A stretch of 64,000 nucleotides of DNA from contig JABTUW010000003.1 in NCBI GenBank assembly GCA_015075185.1, positions 1,364,001 through 1,428,000 on the forward strand, in the 5' to 3' direction. Under the pieces are notes generated by a model that saw only the letters and a program-made list of their open reading frames with translations, made no database searches and was not told the DNA's origin. The stretch comes from Anaerolineales bacterium. Its GTDB lineage: Bacteria; Chloroflexota; Anaerolineae; 4572-78; J111. Of the stretch, positions 52,621-63,596 are shown piece after piece (within the stretch, counting starts at the first letter, position 1; each line of letters starts with the position of its first letter). The translations under genes and the position numbers were made by a program.

Positions 52621-54154
52621 AGCTTCATCGAATTTATCCCTCATTTGTCAATAAGCAGGTAAAGATTGAGATAAAGCATCTCAGCGGGCTGAAAGAAGGT
52701 CCCCAGTTGGACTTGGACGTTGCCAGCGCTATAGATTATGTGGAACAAGAACTTCTGAATAAGCAATCCGTATGGCTTCTTTTTGGCGAGTTCCCCCGCG
52801 AACGAAACATCTTTAATCTCCTTAAATTGGCCCGTATGTGGCTGTTGGATCAATTACAAAATGACCCTGCGGCCATCATTTTGATGACTCGGCAGCTGTT
52901 CAGGCGTCAATACCGTAACTTTACAATCCTGGGCGGCGAAACTATTGATTTTGATGAACAATCCGTGATGCCGCAATTAAAACCGAGAGGATCACAAAAT
53001 GAGCGGTATACTTTAGAGGAGATTCTAAGCCAGCATCCCCGTGAAGGCATTTACATCTACGGCCCCGCCGGGGCTGGTAAGACAACGCTGTACCGCTATG
53101 TCGTTTGGCTGCTTAGCCCAGCCTACTTGTTGACAGCAGGTCATACCTGGCATCAAATTCCAATCCCAGTGGACTGTGAACGGTTTGGACAATTTACTCA
53201 CGTTTCATCCCCGCGTGATGTAATCAGTTTGGCCTCGGAACAGTGGCAATATGATCTAAGTGAACTGGAAGCTGGCGGGAGCGGCTTGACCAGCGAGCAC
53301 TGGCTTCAATTACCAGTTTTGTTAAAAGGGGCCGATTTACGATTGGTGGTAGATAATCTGGATTGGCTTAGTTTTAATCCGTCATCCCGCTGGTGGCATG
53401 CAATTCTGGCGCGGGGGCTGGAGCGTTATCCTTTTATTGTTTTCTCGTCGTCAGGGAACCCCTGGCAGTACAGCAAAACGATGAGAATTTATGATTTGGT
53501 TCCTTTTTCCCCCGCCCAAAAGCCGAATTTATTTCAGCATGGACTACGCGACAGCAACAGACCCATTTGAGCAAAGCGTGGGAAATAAAGTTAGCCAGGG
53601 CAACTGCCTCAATCCAAAAACTGGCGGGAACACCTTTAGGGCTGCTTATGGTTTGTTTCCAGTTTGAGCAGAATCAGACCTTGCCATCATCACCTGTTGC
53701 CTTGAAGCGAGCTGTTGTCGAAACATTACTGGCACTAGAAAGTAAGCGTTTATTACCCAATGATGATACCGCAGCCTGGCAAATCGCCAATATCCTGACC
53801 CGGCTGGCCTGGTATAGCTACGTTGACCCCGTTTCTGGGATTGCCCGCGATAGGGCTCGCAACCTGACGCTCAGCGAGGCCCAAAGACTCTTTGCCGAAG
53901 ATAGCCTGGCTCAACAACTCCTGCTGGAGCTTTGTCGCAGCCGGTTTCTCAATGCGGTTAAAAGAGATTTTTTCCGTGAAGAGATTATCTTTTTTACCGA
54001 ACACCTGCAACGTGAATTTTTTGTGGCCAGACAATTAACTGCTATGGGTCTCAAAGCCCAGCCGCTGATAGCTCAAATGAGTGATCGGAATGATTGGCAG
54101 GAAATTATCATGTTTTATCATCAGCTCTTGTCAACCGAGGCAGACGGTGAATAA
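52614..54154 (+). pseudogene. NACHT/STAND NTPase, one frame break
   Basis: About 512 residues. N-terminal alpha/beta segment (about 1-110), then a P-loop NTPase: Walker A YGPAGAGKTTLYRY near 155, Walker B LRLVVDNLDWLSF near 245, sensor-like IVFSSSGNPW. Near 53560 one base is missing between GLRDSNR and LSKAWEIK. The second half has the winged-helix-like NACHT C-terminal region (ALKRAVVETLLALES; FFREEIIFFTEHLQREFFVARQL). This is the layout of NLR-like switch proteins used in bacterial defence and signalling. Its stop overlaps GTG 54147 of the HEAT gene. Confidence 0.75.
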
Positions 54155-56398
54155 CAAAGCGGAGCAAATTCTCAGCTCGGTGCAAGCTATTTGCCGCGCC
54201 GAAAATGAAGATTTGGCCGGGTTGAATGGGTTACTGGCGGGCGAGATGATGGCCGCCCTCCCCGCCTCACTCCGCCAGGATATTTTGCAGACTGAGTTGG
54301 GCCGTCAAATCCAAGCCAATGTCTGGCAATTATGGCTGACGACCACAAATGAACGGTTATCAAACGATGACATTGAGGAAACACTAATTGAGCTAGCTGA
54401 TGAAATGTTAGTGAGAAAATCATCGTTCAAGGATGGGATGGAGCGACTATTCGCTTGCTCGGCCAGATTGGCAGTGACCGGGCCGTTGAACACTTAATCA
54501 AAATCGTTCGGCAGCCGACAACCGATTATTCCCTACCCAGTGAAGCAGTTGAGGCCTTGGGGGTCGCCGGTTCACCCATGGCTATCGCCGAAATTCAACG
54601 ATTATTGGATAATGAGCCGTTGAGGGAAAATGCGATTAAGGCTTTAGCCCAGGCAAACTCACCAAAAAGTGCTGAGATATTGCTAGACCTTTTCCAAACG
54701 ACACGTTCGATCAGGTGGCCCAGGCCATCAACCAACTCTCTCATCCCGATATTGCCCCGCTGCTTATTAAGGAAATATCTTCGGAAAGCCCCCCGGAATT
54801 ATTAACGGCGCTGGGTAAAATCGGGGGAGAGCAGGCTGTAGAAACATTAAAAGATATTATTACTCAAACCTATCAACGGATAGAAGATAAGGAAGCTGCT
54901 GTTTTAGAAGAAAATCAGTATGCGCTTGTCGTGGCAGCCGGGATTAATGCCCTGGCGCTTAGCCTGTCGCCTCTGGCCGTAACGGCTTTATCAGATATGG
55001 CCCGGCAAGACTTTTTTGCCGATGATTTCAGAGAAGAAGCTGTTCGTGCTTTGGGGAAAATGCGTCTCGCCTTATCGGATCGGGTTCTGACCGAAATCGT
55101 GCTCGACGCAACGCTCCCTGCCTGGCTGAGAACCACGGCTGCCGAGAATTTGCCTACTCCGCTGCCCGCCGGCATAGAACAGGCCTTATTGACTGCTTTT
55201 ACCTTGGGAGCGAAACGGCTGACCTGTTGGCGCCTCAGCTGGCCCTGGCTTTACGTTACTCAAGCAGTGAATTGGGACGGTCAATGTTACGGCAACTTCT
55301 CCATCACCCAGATCCAGGCATACAAAATCTGGCCGCGCAGAGTTCTGGCTTGCTCGGTGATCCGGTGGCGGTTCCCCTGCTGCTAGAAATGCTTCAAACG
55401 CGCCAGCAGCAGGGAGGACGACTAAAAGAGATAGTTATCGCCCTGGGGCAATTGGGGCACGTCTCAGCCGTAGCACCCTTGATTGAAATGCTTGAACAGG
55501 AAGATATCCGTTGCTATGGCCCGATGCCGCCAAAGCCCTGGCCAGCATCGGTGATCCAGTGGGGATTACCTATTTGCTCAACAAACTAGAGCAAGATGTC
55601 GTCGGCGCTCAACGATGGGTTGCCGCCTTTGGCACCATTTATCGTGAACGGGCTATCCCAGCCCTCGTTGAGCACGGCTTGGCTTCGCCTCAAGCCGAAG
55701 TGAGAAGTAGAAGTATCATCGGTCTGGGGTCTATCGGCAGCCAGGCCGTCGTACCCACCTTTAATCACCGGCTGGCGGGATGAAGATGAAGCTGTCAGAG
55801 AAGCCGCCGAAAAGCCCTTGGAAAAGTAAAAGCGATTGACGCCCCAGACATCATTCGGCTCATATTGGATGCAGCCGAAGACCCGCTGATAGCTCAACCC
55901 TCGACGCTACTTCAATGTTTAACTCAGGTTCAGGGTCAGATAGCGACGGCCACAGCCTGTGGACGACTTCAGCAGTGGTTACAGTCAGTGGCGCTTGAAG
56001 CCCGAATTCCCAAGCCAACGGTGATCCATTATCTCGGCGAGTTACAATGTACCGGCGCTGTTGACCTGGTAGGCCATTTACTGCTCACCGACCCAAACCC
56101 GGCCATTCGAGACGCGGCGGCGTCAGCCCTCGGTCAAATTGGGACGAGTGAGGCCGTCTCGTATTTACTGAAGGTCTTAGAAACAGAGACCCATTCGGCT
56201 CACCTGGATTCGATTCATCGGGCTTTGGCCCAGCCCAGGTTTTTATGTGAACTGATCGAGGCGCTCCCTTTGACTCGTCCGATTCTGACCGATATTGCCT
56301 TGCTTCACCAGCTGCGTATTTTTGCCGATGGGCGGGTCATGCCACCCAATGGCCCCTCATTACCGTGCCGAGAAGCCATGCAAGGGCTAATTTCCTAA
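54147..56398 (+). pseudogene. HEAT-repeat protein coupled to the NACHT NTPase, about six frame breaks
   Basis: GTG 54147 overlaps the NACHT stop. The conceptual product, about 750 residues, has a helical N-terminus and then HEAT/PBS-lyase-like repeats: LGQIGSDRAVEHLIKIV, LGVAGSPMAIAEIQRLL, LGKIGGEQAVETLKDII, LLGDPVAVPLLLEML, LASIGDPVGITYLLNKL, LGSIGSQAVV, LGQIGTSEAVSYLLKVL. Frames change near 54460, 54715, 55230, 55520, 55780 and 55840. NACHT plus HEAT is a common sensor pairing, the solenoid acting as ligand receptor. A separate gene or the C-terminal half of one protein are both possible. Confidence 0.7.
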
Positions 56399-56815
56399 GG
56401 AAGTAAAGCCCACTCTTTAGCCTCCTCCTTTGAGTTACAGTAGCGGAAGCGCCATTTTCTTACGAATATTGATCAGGGCCTCCTGGATAGTGCGGATAAT
56501 CTGCGGGATCACTTCGGCTGGGAAGTTAAACAGAGCAGGGTTGGCTTCCTGTTAAATTTGGTGAGTATACCATTGAGGCGTAGGTAGACCATACAGGTTA
56601 ATGGCGTCTGACCAAGGATGACCCTAAGGTTCCGAGGTGGTCACCGGCATGACCATTGAAGAATCAATGAAAAAACGCCGCCTTGCCCAGCCGGGCATCC
56701 GTATGATAGGGACACAGCTCGATTGGGTCGTCACGCCACTTAATCTCAATAAGCTCCTCGTTCCCACCAAGGAGCTTTTTACTTTCTTTTATTGTCTCAC
56801 CGGCTTGGCCATGGG
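56399..56815. other. Intergenic region with a gene remnant and terminator
   Basis: A minus-strand remnant at about 56435-56535 reads NPALFNFPAEVIPQIIRTIQ and ends KKMALPLL-stop; its source gene is not recognisable. A bidirectional terminator hairpin, AAGCTCCT (56751-56758) and AGGAGCTT (56770-56777) followed by T residues, separates the plus-strand NACHT/HEAT genes from the minus-strand SWIM-associated genes. Nothing else is seen. Confidence 0.5.
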
Positions 56816-57135
56816 TTAGGCCATTAGGCGGTGCGCAATCGAGCGCGGTTTGGGTATGGCACAGGCTTCATCCAAGGCCGCCAGAAAGGACTCAATCTGC
56901 TCCTCAGCCACCACCTCAATCGGTAGCCAGCGCAATTCTCGCCTGGGGAATTATCGTCTCGATCTCCTCAAGCCGAGTACCGGCGGCTCGAATCTTGGCG
57001 TTGCAAGCTGCCCCAACCCGACCCCAGGCTAAATTATAGCGAAAAATCACTTGTCCTTCGCTATTCTCAAAAAACATAACCATCGTCAAACCACATCCCA
57101 TCTTCATCTAACCGTTGGAGTTTTCTCAGTCTCAT
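56816..57135 (-). pseudogene. Small hypothetical protein, two frame breaks
   Basis: ATG 57135 overlaps the previous stop as ATGA. Conceptual product about 107 residues: MRLRKLQRLDEDGMWFDDGY, then NLAWGRVGAACNAKIRAAGT, then IEVVAEEQIESFLAALDEAC, ending HRLMA at TAA 56818-56816. Breaks near 57075 and 56945. Family not recognised. Last gene of the minus-strand group. Confidence 0.45.
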
Positions 57136-57643
57136 GCTATTTCTCCTTTGAGCTGGGCTAATACCTGGACCGCCTCTTCGACTCTGTGTTCTTCCAGAAA
57201 GTAAATGCCGACATCACTCTCTAATAATAGCTGAAGATCCGCCTCATCACCCCGATTGGCTCTAATCAAGGTGGCCACTTCAAACTTTTGGCTAAAAAGC
57301 CGGCTGATTACTTCTTGCAAATATAAATGCTCCTCATAAGTAGCCACGACATGGGCCTCGATATTCTCGACAACTAAATTCCGCAGAGCTTGGGTTCTTA
57401 GCCGCAGCGGTTCAAACCCTCTTGATCTCAGCCATCTTATCTCAATGACTTCATGAATGATGATGCTGGTACCATATGGACCACCATACTGTACCGCCTC
57501 GCGCCAAGTAGATCCCCCTTGACACCTTTTTGAATAATGCTCAGATACTTCTCGACGGTTTGAATATCTGCTTCAGTAATCCGATAGCGATTGAGGCCGA
57601 CTGGTTCCAGCCGGACTAGGAGGTCACGGTGTCGTTTAGCCAA
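57132..57643 (-). pseudogene. Hypothetical protein with histidine/acid-rich helix, one frame break
   Basis: About 170 residues: MAKRHRDLLVRLEPVGLNRY at the start, break near 57500, then GTSIIIHEVIEIRWL, a His-Glu-x-x-Glu motif, and VATYEEHLYLQEVISRLF, with an acidic C-terminal half (DEADLQLLLESDVGIYFLEE). The HExxE helix hints at a metal-binding or peptidase-like fold but this is weak. Overlaps the next gene by 4 bp. Confidence 0.45.
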
Positions 57644-57793
57644 GGCAGTCTACCTCGTATTCATTTTTGGAGTCATGAGAAACCAAAGTTTAATCACATT
57701 CAGTATAACTCACTTTTGCAATACAGAGGAAACTTTCTATCGCATTTCAGGACGTTATTTCTGGCTTACAGCCAGATGGCTTACAAGCGGAAA

Positions 57794-58911
57794 TTACAGT
57801 CCATAAAGTTTGGCCTGATGCAGACGTCTGATCAAGGCCGAACGGTTATGGTAATCCCGGTAAATCTTGTTCAGGCGGGTTTGAAAGGCGGTCTGCTCAC
57901 CTTGATGCTGGGCCAGGTCACGCAGGTCAGCCAGGTGCTGCACGGCTTGCTCGTAAGCCCTTCCGTTTTTTGTTCCAGCAAGTCAACAATTTCCTGCCAA
58001 AGCTGGGCCTCGCGGCCAGCCAATGACTCCATCTTTTCAGGTGTCTGACTCGAGCCTCGGCGGCGCGTTTGGCCCGTATCTCTTTTTCGACCCGCTCGGT
58101 GGCAGTGAACAAATCGCTGATCGTGCGGCGGGTTGGCGGGTTGGGCTGGGGCCGGTCTGACAATTTAGCCAGCTCCCGGTTGAAGGCTACCGATAGTTGT
58201 GCTTCGCCTTGAGCCAGCCGTAATAACCAGGCCTCAGCCTGCTCGCGTGAAAGCTGCCCAATCGCCCGGCGCAAATCCGCCTCGCTCACTACTTCTGGAC
58301 TGCCGCTCGCTTCGGCGGCAGCCGCTACCAGATGCTCATCCAGTTCAAACAATTCGATAAAGGCTCGCAATCCCGGCGAGAGTTGGCGCAACCCTGGCGG
58401 CACTGGCGGCTCTTTGACCGTCTCAAGCATTTCCTCTTCCAGGGTGATGGCTTTGAGCCAGGCCAGGTATAACAGGCGGTAGTCGCCGCGCAAAATGTCA
58501 TCGCGCAGCCCATCAACCGGGGCAGCCAACCTTCCCCTCGATCCAACCCCAATCCGGTGCTTCCTCGTGCCATTCGACGTTGAGGATCGTATACTCCCTT
58601 TTCGACCAATGACACAAACTCCTCGACAATGGGCGGGTGACAATACACCCGCATCTGATCCAGATCAAGCGCCTTTTTGGGAAAGCGGAACATCAATTGA
58701 CAACTGCCCCAGTTAGCGATGTAAAACATGGCATCGAAGTATTGGAGCAGCACCTTTTCAGGATCGCCTCGAAAGTCGCCATAGTTGTAAGTAAAGGCGG
58801 CGCTAGTGGGGGTCAACACGACCCGGCTGGACAACTGCCGCATGGCCGCCTGTTCCTCATCGGCCAGGGGCGATCAATGGCTCGGAATTCGTAATATTGG
58901 TATTCGCTCAT
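57794..58911 (-). pseudogene. SWIM-locus helical partner protein, about four frame breaks
   Basis: About 372 residues if repaired. ATG 58911 gives MSEYQYYEFRAIDRP; then RVVLTPTSAAFTYNYGDFRG, YFDAMFYIANWGSCQLMFRF, and EGWLAAPVDGLRDDILRGDY; a helical core (RQLSPGLRAFIELFELDEHL); and the ending RLNKIYRDYHNRSALIRRLH to LYGL and TAA 57796-57794. I recall this N-terminal pattern from proteins encoded next to SWIM-zinc-finger genes. Breaks near 58860, 58560, 58045 and 57955. The motif content is retained despite the breaks. Confidence 0.65.
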
Positions 58912-58955
58912 TGGGCATTAGTCTCCGTAGTTGGACGGTTATACGGGCGATAAAC

Positions 58956-59100
58956 TTACATGCCCTCCAGCGTGAGTTGAACTCCCTGGCTCTTGTTCTC
59001 CAGCAGAACAAGCTCGCAGCCGATGGCTTTGTAGCCAGTTCGCCGCCTGGCCTGCAACTTCGCCAGCACATAGCGGCGATTTGCTCCGCCAGTTGTTTTC
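58956..59100 (-). pseudogene. Small basic ORF, probably one frame break
   Basis: Reads NNKQRKQLAEQIAAM, then LAKLQARRRTGYKAIGCELV, then LLENKSQGVQLTLEGM-stop at 58958-58956. About 48 residues, no safe start. Sits between the zinc-ribbon and the helical partner gene. Confidence 0.35.
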
Positions 59101-59111
59101 GTTGCTTGTTG

Positions 59112-59620
59112 TTACCGTCGTTTAACCCACTCTGTTGATGGAGGAGGAGACATCACCGGCGGCTCCTGGTCAACATGGAACCAGCCGCCCATCGTCATAC
59201 GGATTTCTTGATAGCTTTTGAAATCGTGGGTCTGCGGCAACATTTCGGCGATAGATTTGGGCTGGCTTAGGCCTTCCCGCCAGGCTTTTTTCTCGACGGT
59301 ACCAACGATGAGATAATCATTGCCAATGACCGAGGGATCGTATTGGGCAAACATAGCGGTCAACAGGTGTTCAAGCTCGTCTTTGTGGCCAATCAACATG
59401 TCACAATGTCCACAATAACGACAGGTGTAGTTGAGGGCAATCAGGTGGAAGGGTTCAATATGGATGAGCAGGGGTAGTTTTCGTTGGCCGGTTTTACGGC
59501 CACAATCTGGACAACTGAAAAACGCATCTCCGGGTAGGGGTTGAGGGAAAAGTTATATTGAGGCGGCAGGTCACCCAACTGTTGTTTTTGGTTTTGCCAC
59601 AATAGCTCCTTAAGCTTCAA
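59112..59620 (-). pseudogene. Zinc-ribbon protein, one frame break
   Basis: About 169 residues from TTG 59620 (KLKELLWQNQKQQLGDLPPQ). After a break near 59530 it reads FFSCPDCGRKTGQRKLPLLI, then YTCRYCGHCDMLIGHKDELE: two CxxC pairs forming a zinc ribbon. The rest (DYLIVGTVEKKAWREG; MGGWFHVDQEPP) is beta-rich. First gene of the minus-strand group, divergent from 59663. Confidence 0.6.
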
Positions 59621-59662
59621 CTTTTCTTAACGCCCTTTAGTATAATATAAGTGAGGAAATGA

Positions 59663-61347
59663 ATGAGGACAAATATGAACCCAAATACGCTTGATACGAT
59701 AGCCCTGCTGCGGGTCCATTTACAAGATAAATCAGCCGACGAATTGATTACCCTCCTGCTAGACCTGATCCAACAGGTTGATGAGCCGACCCGCCAACAG
59801 TTTTGGAACCGCCTGGCTCCCCCTGGCCTGGCTACCGCTGATTTGCGCTATCCCTCGTCCGAAATCTTTTGGCCGAACTCGACGAGTTTGCCAGGGCTGT
59901 AGAGCAAGGAGACTACTTTGATGAGGAGGCGCAGGAATATTATGGTGAGGATCCGGCTGATCGCGACTATCACGGTTTGGAGTATGATCCAGATGATCAC
60001 GCCGGACTGAGAGCCTTGCGCCAGTTTTTGACCGAGGCTGGCTCCTACTTTCAAGCCGGGCGTTACGAGGTGGCCGCCGCAGCTTATCAAACCTTGATTG
60101 CCGTCACAATGGATAGCGATCCCTTTGAGACGCTGGGAGTAGACAGCCCGCTCATCGAGTTGGGTCAGCCCCGGATCCCATCGTCAAACGCTATTTAGTG
60201 GCCTTGCAGCAGAGCTATCCGACCTCTGAATTTTTGACGCCGCCCTGAGCCTGCTCGCTCGCCACGACCAGCCCTACCGCTCATATAACGACTACTTTCT
60301 GTCGCTGCTTGGCCCAGACCAGCAAGCGAAGCTCTGCTCGCATCTAGAGAAGTGGGCCGATAAATTGAACCGGCAGGAAATGCAGACCTTCCCCAGCGGT
60401 ATCCCGCTGCAACTGCGCTTGCTCATCCGTCTATATACCGAAAGGGCCAAGCCGATCAGGTGACGGTGGTACAGCATCGTTTTCGTCGTCGCTATCTGGC
60501 CTTGTACACCCCTTTGCTGGCCGACCGCGAAAGCGCCCAGGATTGGGCGGCAGTCATCACTTATGGGCAGGAAGTCTTAGTCGCGCTGCCACCGTTGAGC
60601 CGACCGAGTTATTATCCTCCCCAAGATCGGGTTGATACCGCCGTCGTGCGCGCTCAAGTGGCTCGCGCTTATGAGGCCCTGGGCGATCCAGAGCAGGCCT
60701 TCGCCGTCTACGAACCTGTTTTCAACGACAAGAACGACTATGAGACCTATGTCACAGCCCGGCGACTGGCCGGAGCCATTGCCCCGGAACGGGGACAGGA
60801 ATTTACCAGGCAAGTTATCGCCAAGCTGCGGAACAAACTGCCCTTATCCTGCTACCTGTTATGCCAGATCTATCTGAGCGAAGGCCAGTTTGAGCCAGCT
60901 TACAATTTGCTCGGCAACGTGACCGGCTACTCCGCTCTGGATGCGCTTAAACTGGTGGCTAAGGCCCATCTACTGGCGGCATTGGGGCCAGAGGCCAGGC
61001 CGGAGATGGGACCCTACCTACAAGAGATGTATACTAAGACAGCCGAGTCCGAGTCTGATAAGGAACCGGTACGCTTCTTGCGTGATTACTTGGCCGCCGA
61101 GCCAAACCTGGCTCGAACTACTGCCTTAGCGCGAGCCGAAGACCTCTATCGGCGGATCATGCAGTTGCATATTGATAATGGCCGCAAGACTTATGCTACG
61201 GCCGCCTACTACTGTGCTCTACTCGGCGAAATCGCCGCCTTCGACGGACGGCAGGCCGAGTTTAACCAGTTTTACCAGGAGTTGCGTAGGCGCTATTCCC
61301 GCCATCGGGCCTTGCAGGCTGAGTTGGCCGCAAAGGTTGGGGCTTGA
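59663..61347 (+). pseudogene. Large helical (TPR-like) protein of the SWIM locus, about four frame breaks
   Basis: About 560 residues if repaired. ATG 59663 has GAGGA ahead and TATAAT at 59641-59646. Starts NPNTLDTIALLRVHLQDKSA; after a break near 59870, LDEFARAVEQGDYFDEEAQE and AGRYEVAAAAYQTLIAVTMD; after breaks near 60170 and 60235, helical repeats (VARAYEALGDPEQAFAVYEP; ALARAEDLYRRIMQLHIDNG); end YATAAYYCALLGEIA and RRRYSRHRALQAELAAKV. This looks like the helical C-terminal domain of SWIM proteins, here as a separate gene. Function unknown. Confidence 0.65.
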
Positions 61348-61363
61348 CCAGGAGAGCATCGGC

Positions 61364-62914
61364 TTAGATCAGAGTTATTTGCGGATACCGGTTTCGATAG
61401 AAATGGCCTTTATACCGCTGCAGCAGGTAATCCAGGCACGTTTGGTCAGGCGTATTGTAAATCAAAAAAGCCGCGGCGATAGACTCATCGCCATACTCCT
61501 TAACCAGCCGCCGCACACAAAATCAGGGCTGATGGCATCCGAATCAATCAAGGCGCGGATGGCCTCGGTCTCATCCTCGGTTAAACCCTGCCCCCGCTTC
61601 TTTAGCCCACTGACCACATCATTAAAGCCGGTCATGATCTCCTGACCTTCACCGGCATTAAAGTAGACGGCCAAACCATCTTCCTGTTCAAGCAGTTCAG
61701 GAGGAAGAGACGCACTGGGAGACGGTGGTGAAAGATTAGGCTTCGCCGATACCGCCGCCCCAGCTTCGCCCACCAACGCTTCATTGTGCCGGCGGTACAG
61801 TTCTTGCAAATCGGCGGCCATTGACCGGCCATCAGGGTACACAACCAGATCATCCCGTGATATGTCACAAATTCCCGATAAAGCCGGTCTACGCTTTCCC
61901 TGGCTCTTGCGGCTTCCGGGCGACAGTAGCGATACGCAATCGTCGGCATCTTTTGGACAAAGCTCTGCTTGATTTCCTGAATAACCTTTGCCGGCACATC
62001 TTCATAAAGCTGCTGTTCCCCTGACCAATACCACTCGCCCTCCCAGGGAACCAAGCTGCCGAAAACCACCTGTCCCACCTTGAAGGAGACCCTGGCTCAT
62101 CCATTCTGATGTGGTAGGGCTGATCGTTGATCAGGTTCTTTACTTCCAGGTGGGATTTCTGAACAGACAGGATGCGATAATAGGCCATATGCCGCTCATA
62201 CCAACTGCGCAATGTCGCTCGTTGTTCAGATGTAAGGTCCAGGGTGGCTGCCAGAATATCAATGACTCCCAGTCCTGACCATGCCGTTGTCTCCTGGCAG
62301 ATGAAATCGTCAATGGTCCCGATGTCAGGTTGGTCGCCGTTGGCAGCAATATAGTTCCTGAAACTGTGGCGGAACAGATAGGAGTGCTGCCCCAGCCAGA
62401 CCAATTTTCGCTTGACATCCCAACCAAAGCGATTGGGTTGAGACAGAAATTGCTTGACCCCGGACTCGCGCGGCACTTTGGCAAATTGCCTGGCCAAAAA
62501 ACCATCCACTTGACCGGCCAGATAGCGTAAATCCTGATGAGTCGGAGCCAAAACCAGATCCGGTTTGAGTTCGTGGTATAACACCCAGAGCAGGTAACCA
62601 AGGCGAAATTCGTTCAGCCTTTGTGAAGCTACCTCTTCATTCGGCCGGATAAATAACGGCAGGGGCGTCACAAAGAATTCAAGCTGGCACTGCTCCAGGC
62701 TTTTCCAGAGGCCGATGTCCTTATGAATGTCCTCCCTAAATTCAACCAACACCCCGGCCAGATCAGCCCATTCTTTGTTTGACAGGCGCAAGGTATCATA
62801 TCTGAATTCATGTTGCGTCTTGATGAGGAATCGTTTAAGCTCCCGCTCGATTCTGGGAAGGTATCTATCTCCTGCGCCGATATATCCCCGTGGTCTATGT
62901 CTTTGAGAATTCAT
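61364..62914 (-). pseudogene. Large hypothetical protein of the SWIM locus, about three frame breaks
   Basis: About 515 residues from ATG 62914 (GGAGAA ahead). The long first frame contains DTLRLSNKEWADLAGVLVEF, LGYLLWVLYHELKPDLVLAP, LVWLGQHSYLFRHSFRNYIA and DDFICQETTAWSGLGVIDIL. After a break near 62090: GQVVFGSLVPWEGEWYWSGE, a small barrel-like motif found in SEC-C-associated proteins. Another near 61850 leads to VYPDGRSMAADLQELYRRHN and GLTEDETEAIRALIDSDAIS; the last near 61480 leads to YGDESIAAAFLIYNTPDQTC, ending ITLI-stop. Family not recognised. Confidence 0.55.
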
Positions 62915-62945
62915 CGCTGCTTGTTCTCCTTTGTTGGGTGAAAAC

Positions 62946-63080
62946 TCACTGATCACCCTTGTTGGCCTTACCGAAACGTTCCAGCACCCACAAACAAGCC
63001 AGTTTCGTCGCCCCCAACTCGTGGTAGAAATGGTTCCTTAACTCGCTCGATTTAACAGCGGAGAGGTGGCGGGAGTTCAT
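62946..63080 (-). CDS. Small ORF after the SWIM gene
   Basis: 44 residues, starting MNSRHLSAVKSSELRNHFYH and ending FGKANKGDQ. ATG overlaps the SWIM stop (ATGA). Helical with two His and one Cys. It may be the displaced C-terminus of the SWIM protein. Confidence 0.4.
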   Translation of the reverse strand: MNSRHLSAVKSSELRNHFYHELGATKLACLWVLERFGKANKGDQ

Positions 63081-63505
63081 CCCAATGCCTTCGGCAAAGG
63101 CTTTCTGGTAATGCCGCGCGCCTTCAATTCTTGCAACAATTCGTCGAGGGTGACACTGTGCAAATATTCGGTCAGTTCGGCCAACCCTTGAACCGCAGCC
63201 AGGGGTTTGGTTTTTATCTCGCTGAAGGAAGCCGGATCATTCAGGAAAGTTAGGGCCAGGGCGGCGCAGTGATGGCAGTAACCGTGTTTGCCAATAACAA
63301 CTACAAGCAGAAGTGATTCCTCGCTCGTCGACTCGGATTGACACGGTGTAAATGCCGTGATTACCCTCCACCTGGGCTGAAATTTTTGTTCCCAGGCGCG
63401 TTCCATTAAAAATTGGCCAACGTATCCTCTGGCCTTGTTATCCGGTTGGCCCGGCCAATGGCGTTGCAGGGCCTCTTTGAGCACCTCTACATCTGTCTGC
63501 AACAT
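63077..63505 (-). pseudogene. SWIM zinc-finger protein, about two frame breaks
   Basis: 142 codons as read. The visible frame is right at the start (KARGYVGQFL) and end (CHHCAALALTFLNDP); between about 63415 and 63300 the neighbouring frame gives NGTRLGTKISAQVEGNHGIY, TVSIRVDERGITSACSC. Joined, they form ACSCYIGKHGYCHHCAAL: CxC...CxH, the SWIM zinc finger, on the usual GxxLxxxISAxVxG beta start. SWIM fingers bind DNA or proteins. Without repair the CxC half is lost. Confidence 0.7.
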
Positions 63506-63596
63506 TGTTTACTCCTTGTTTGGGTCGGTGGCTCCATCCCCTGTGCTTCATACTTGGCTGTTATCAGCAGCTTGGTGGGGCATAATTGGGGAGAGG

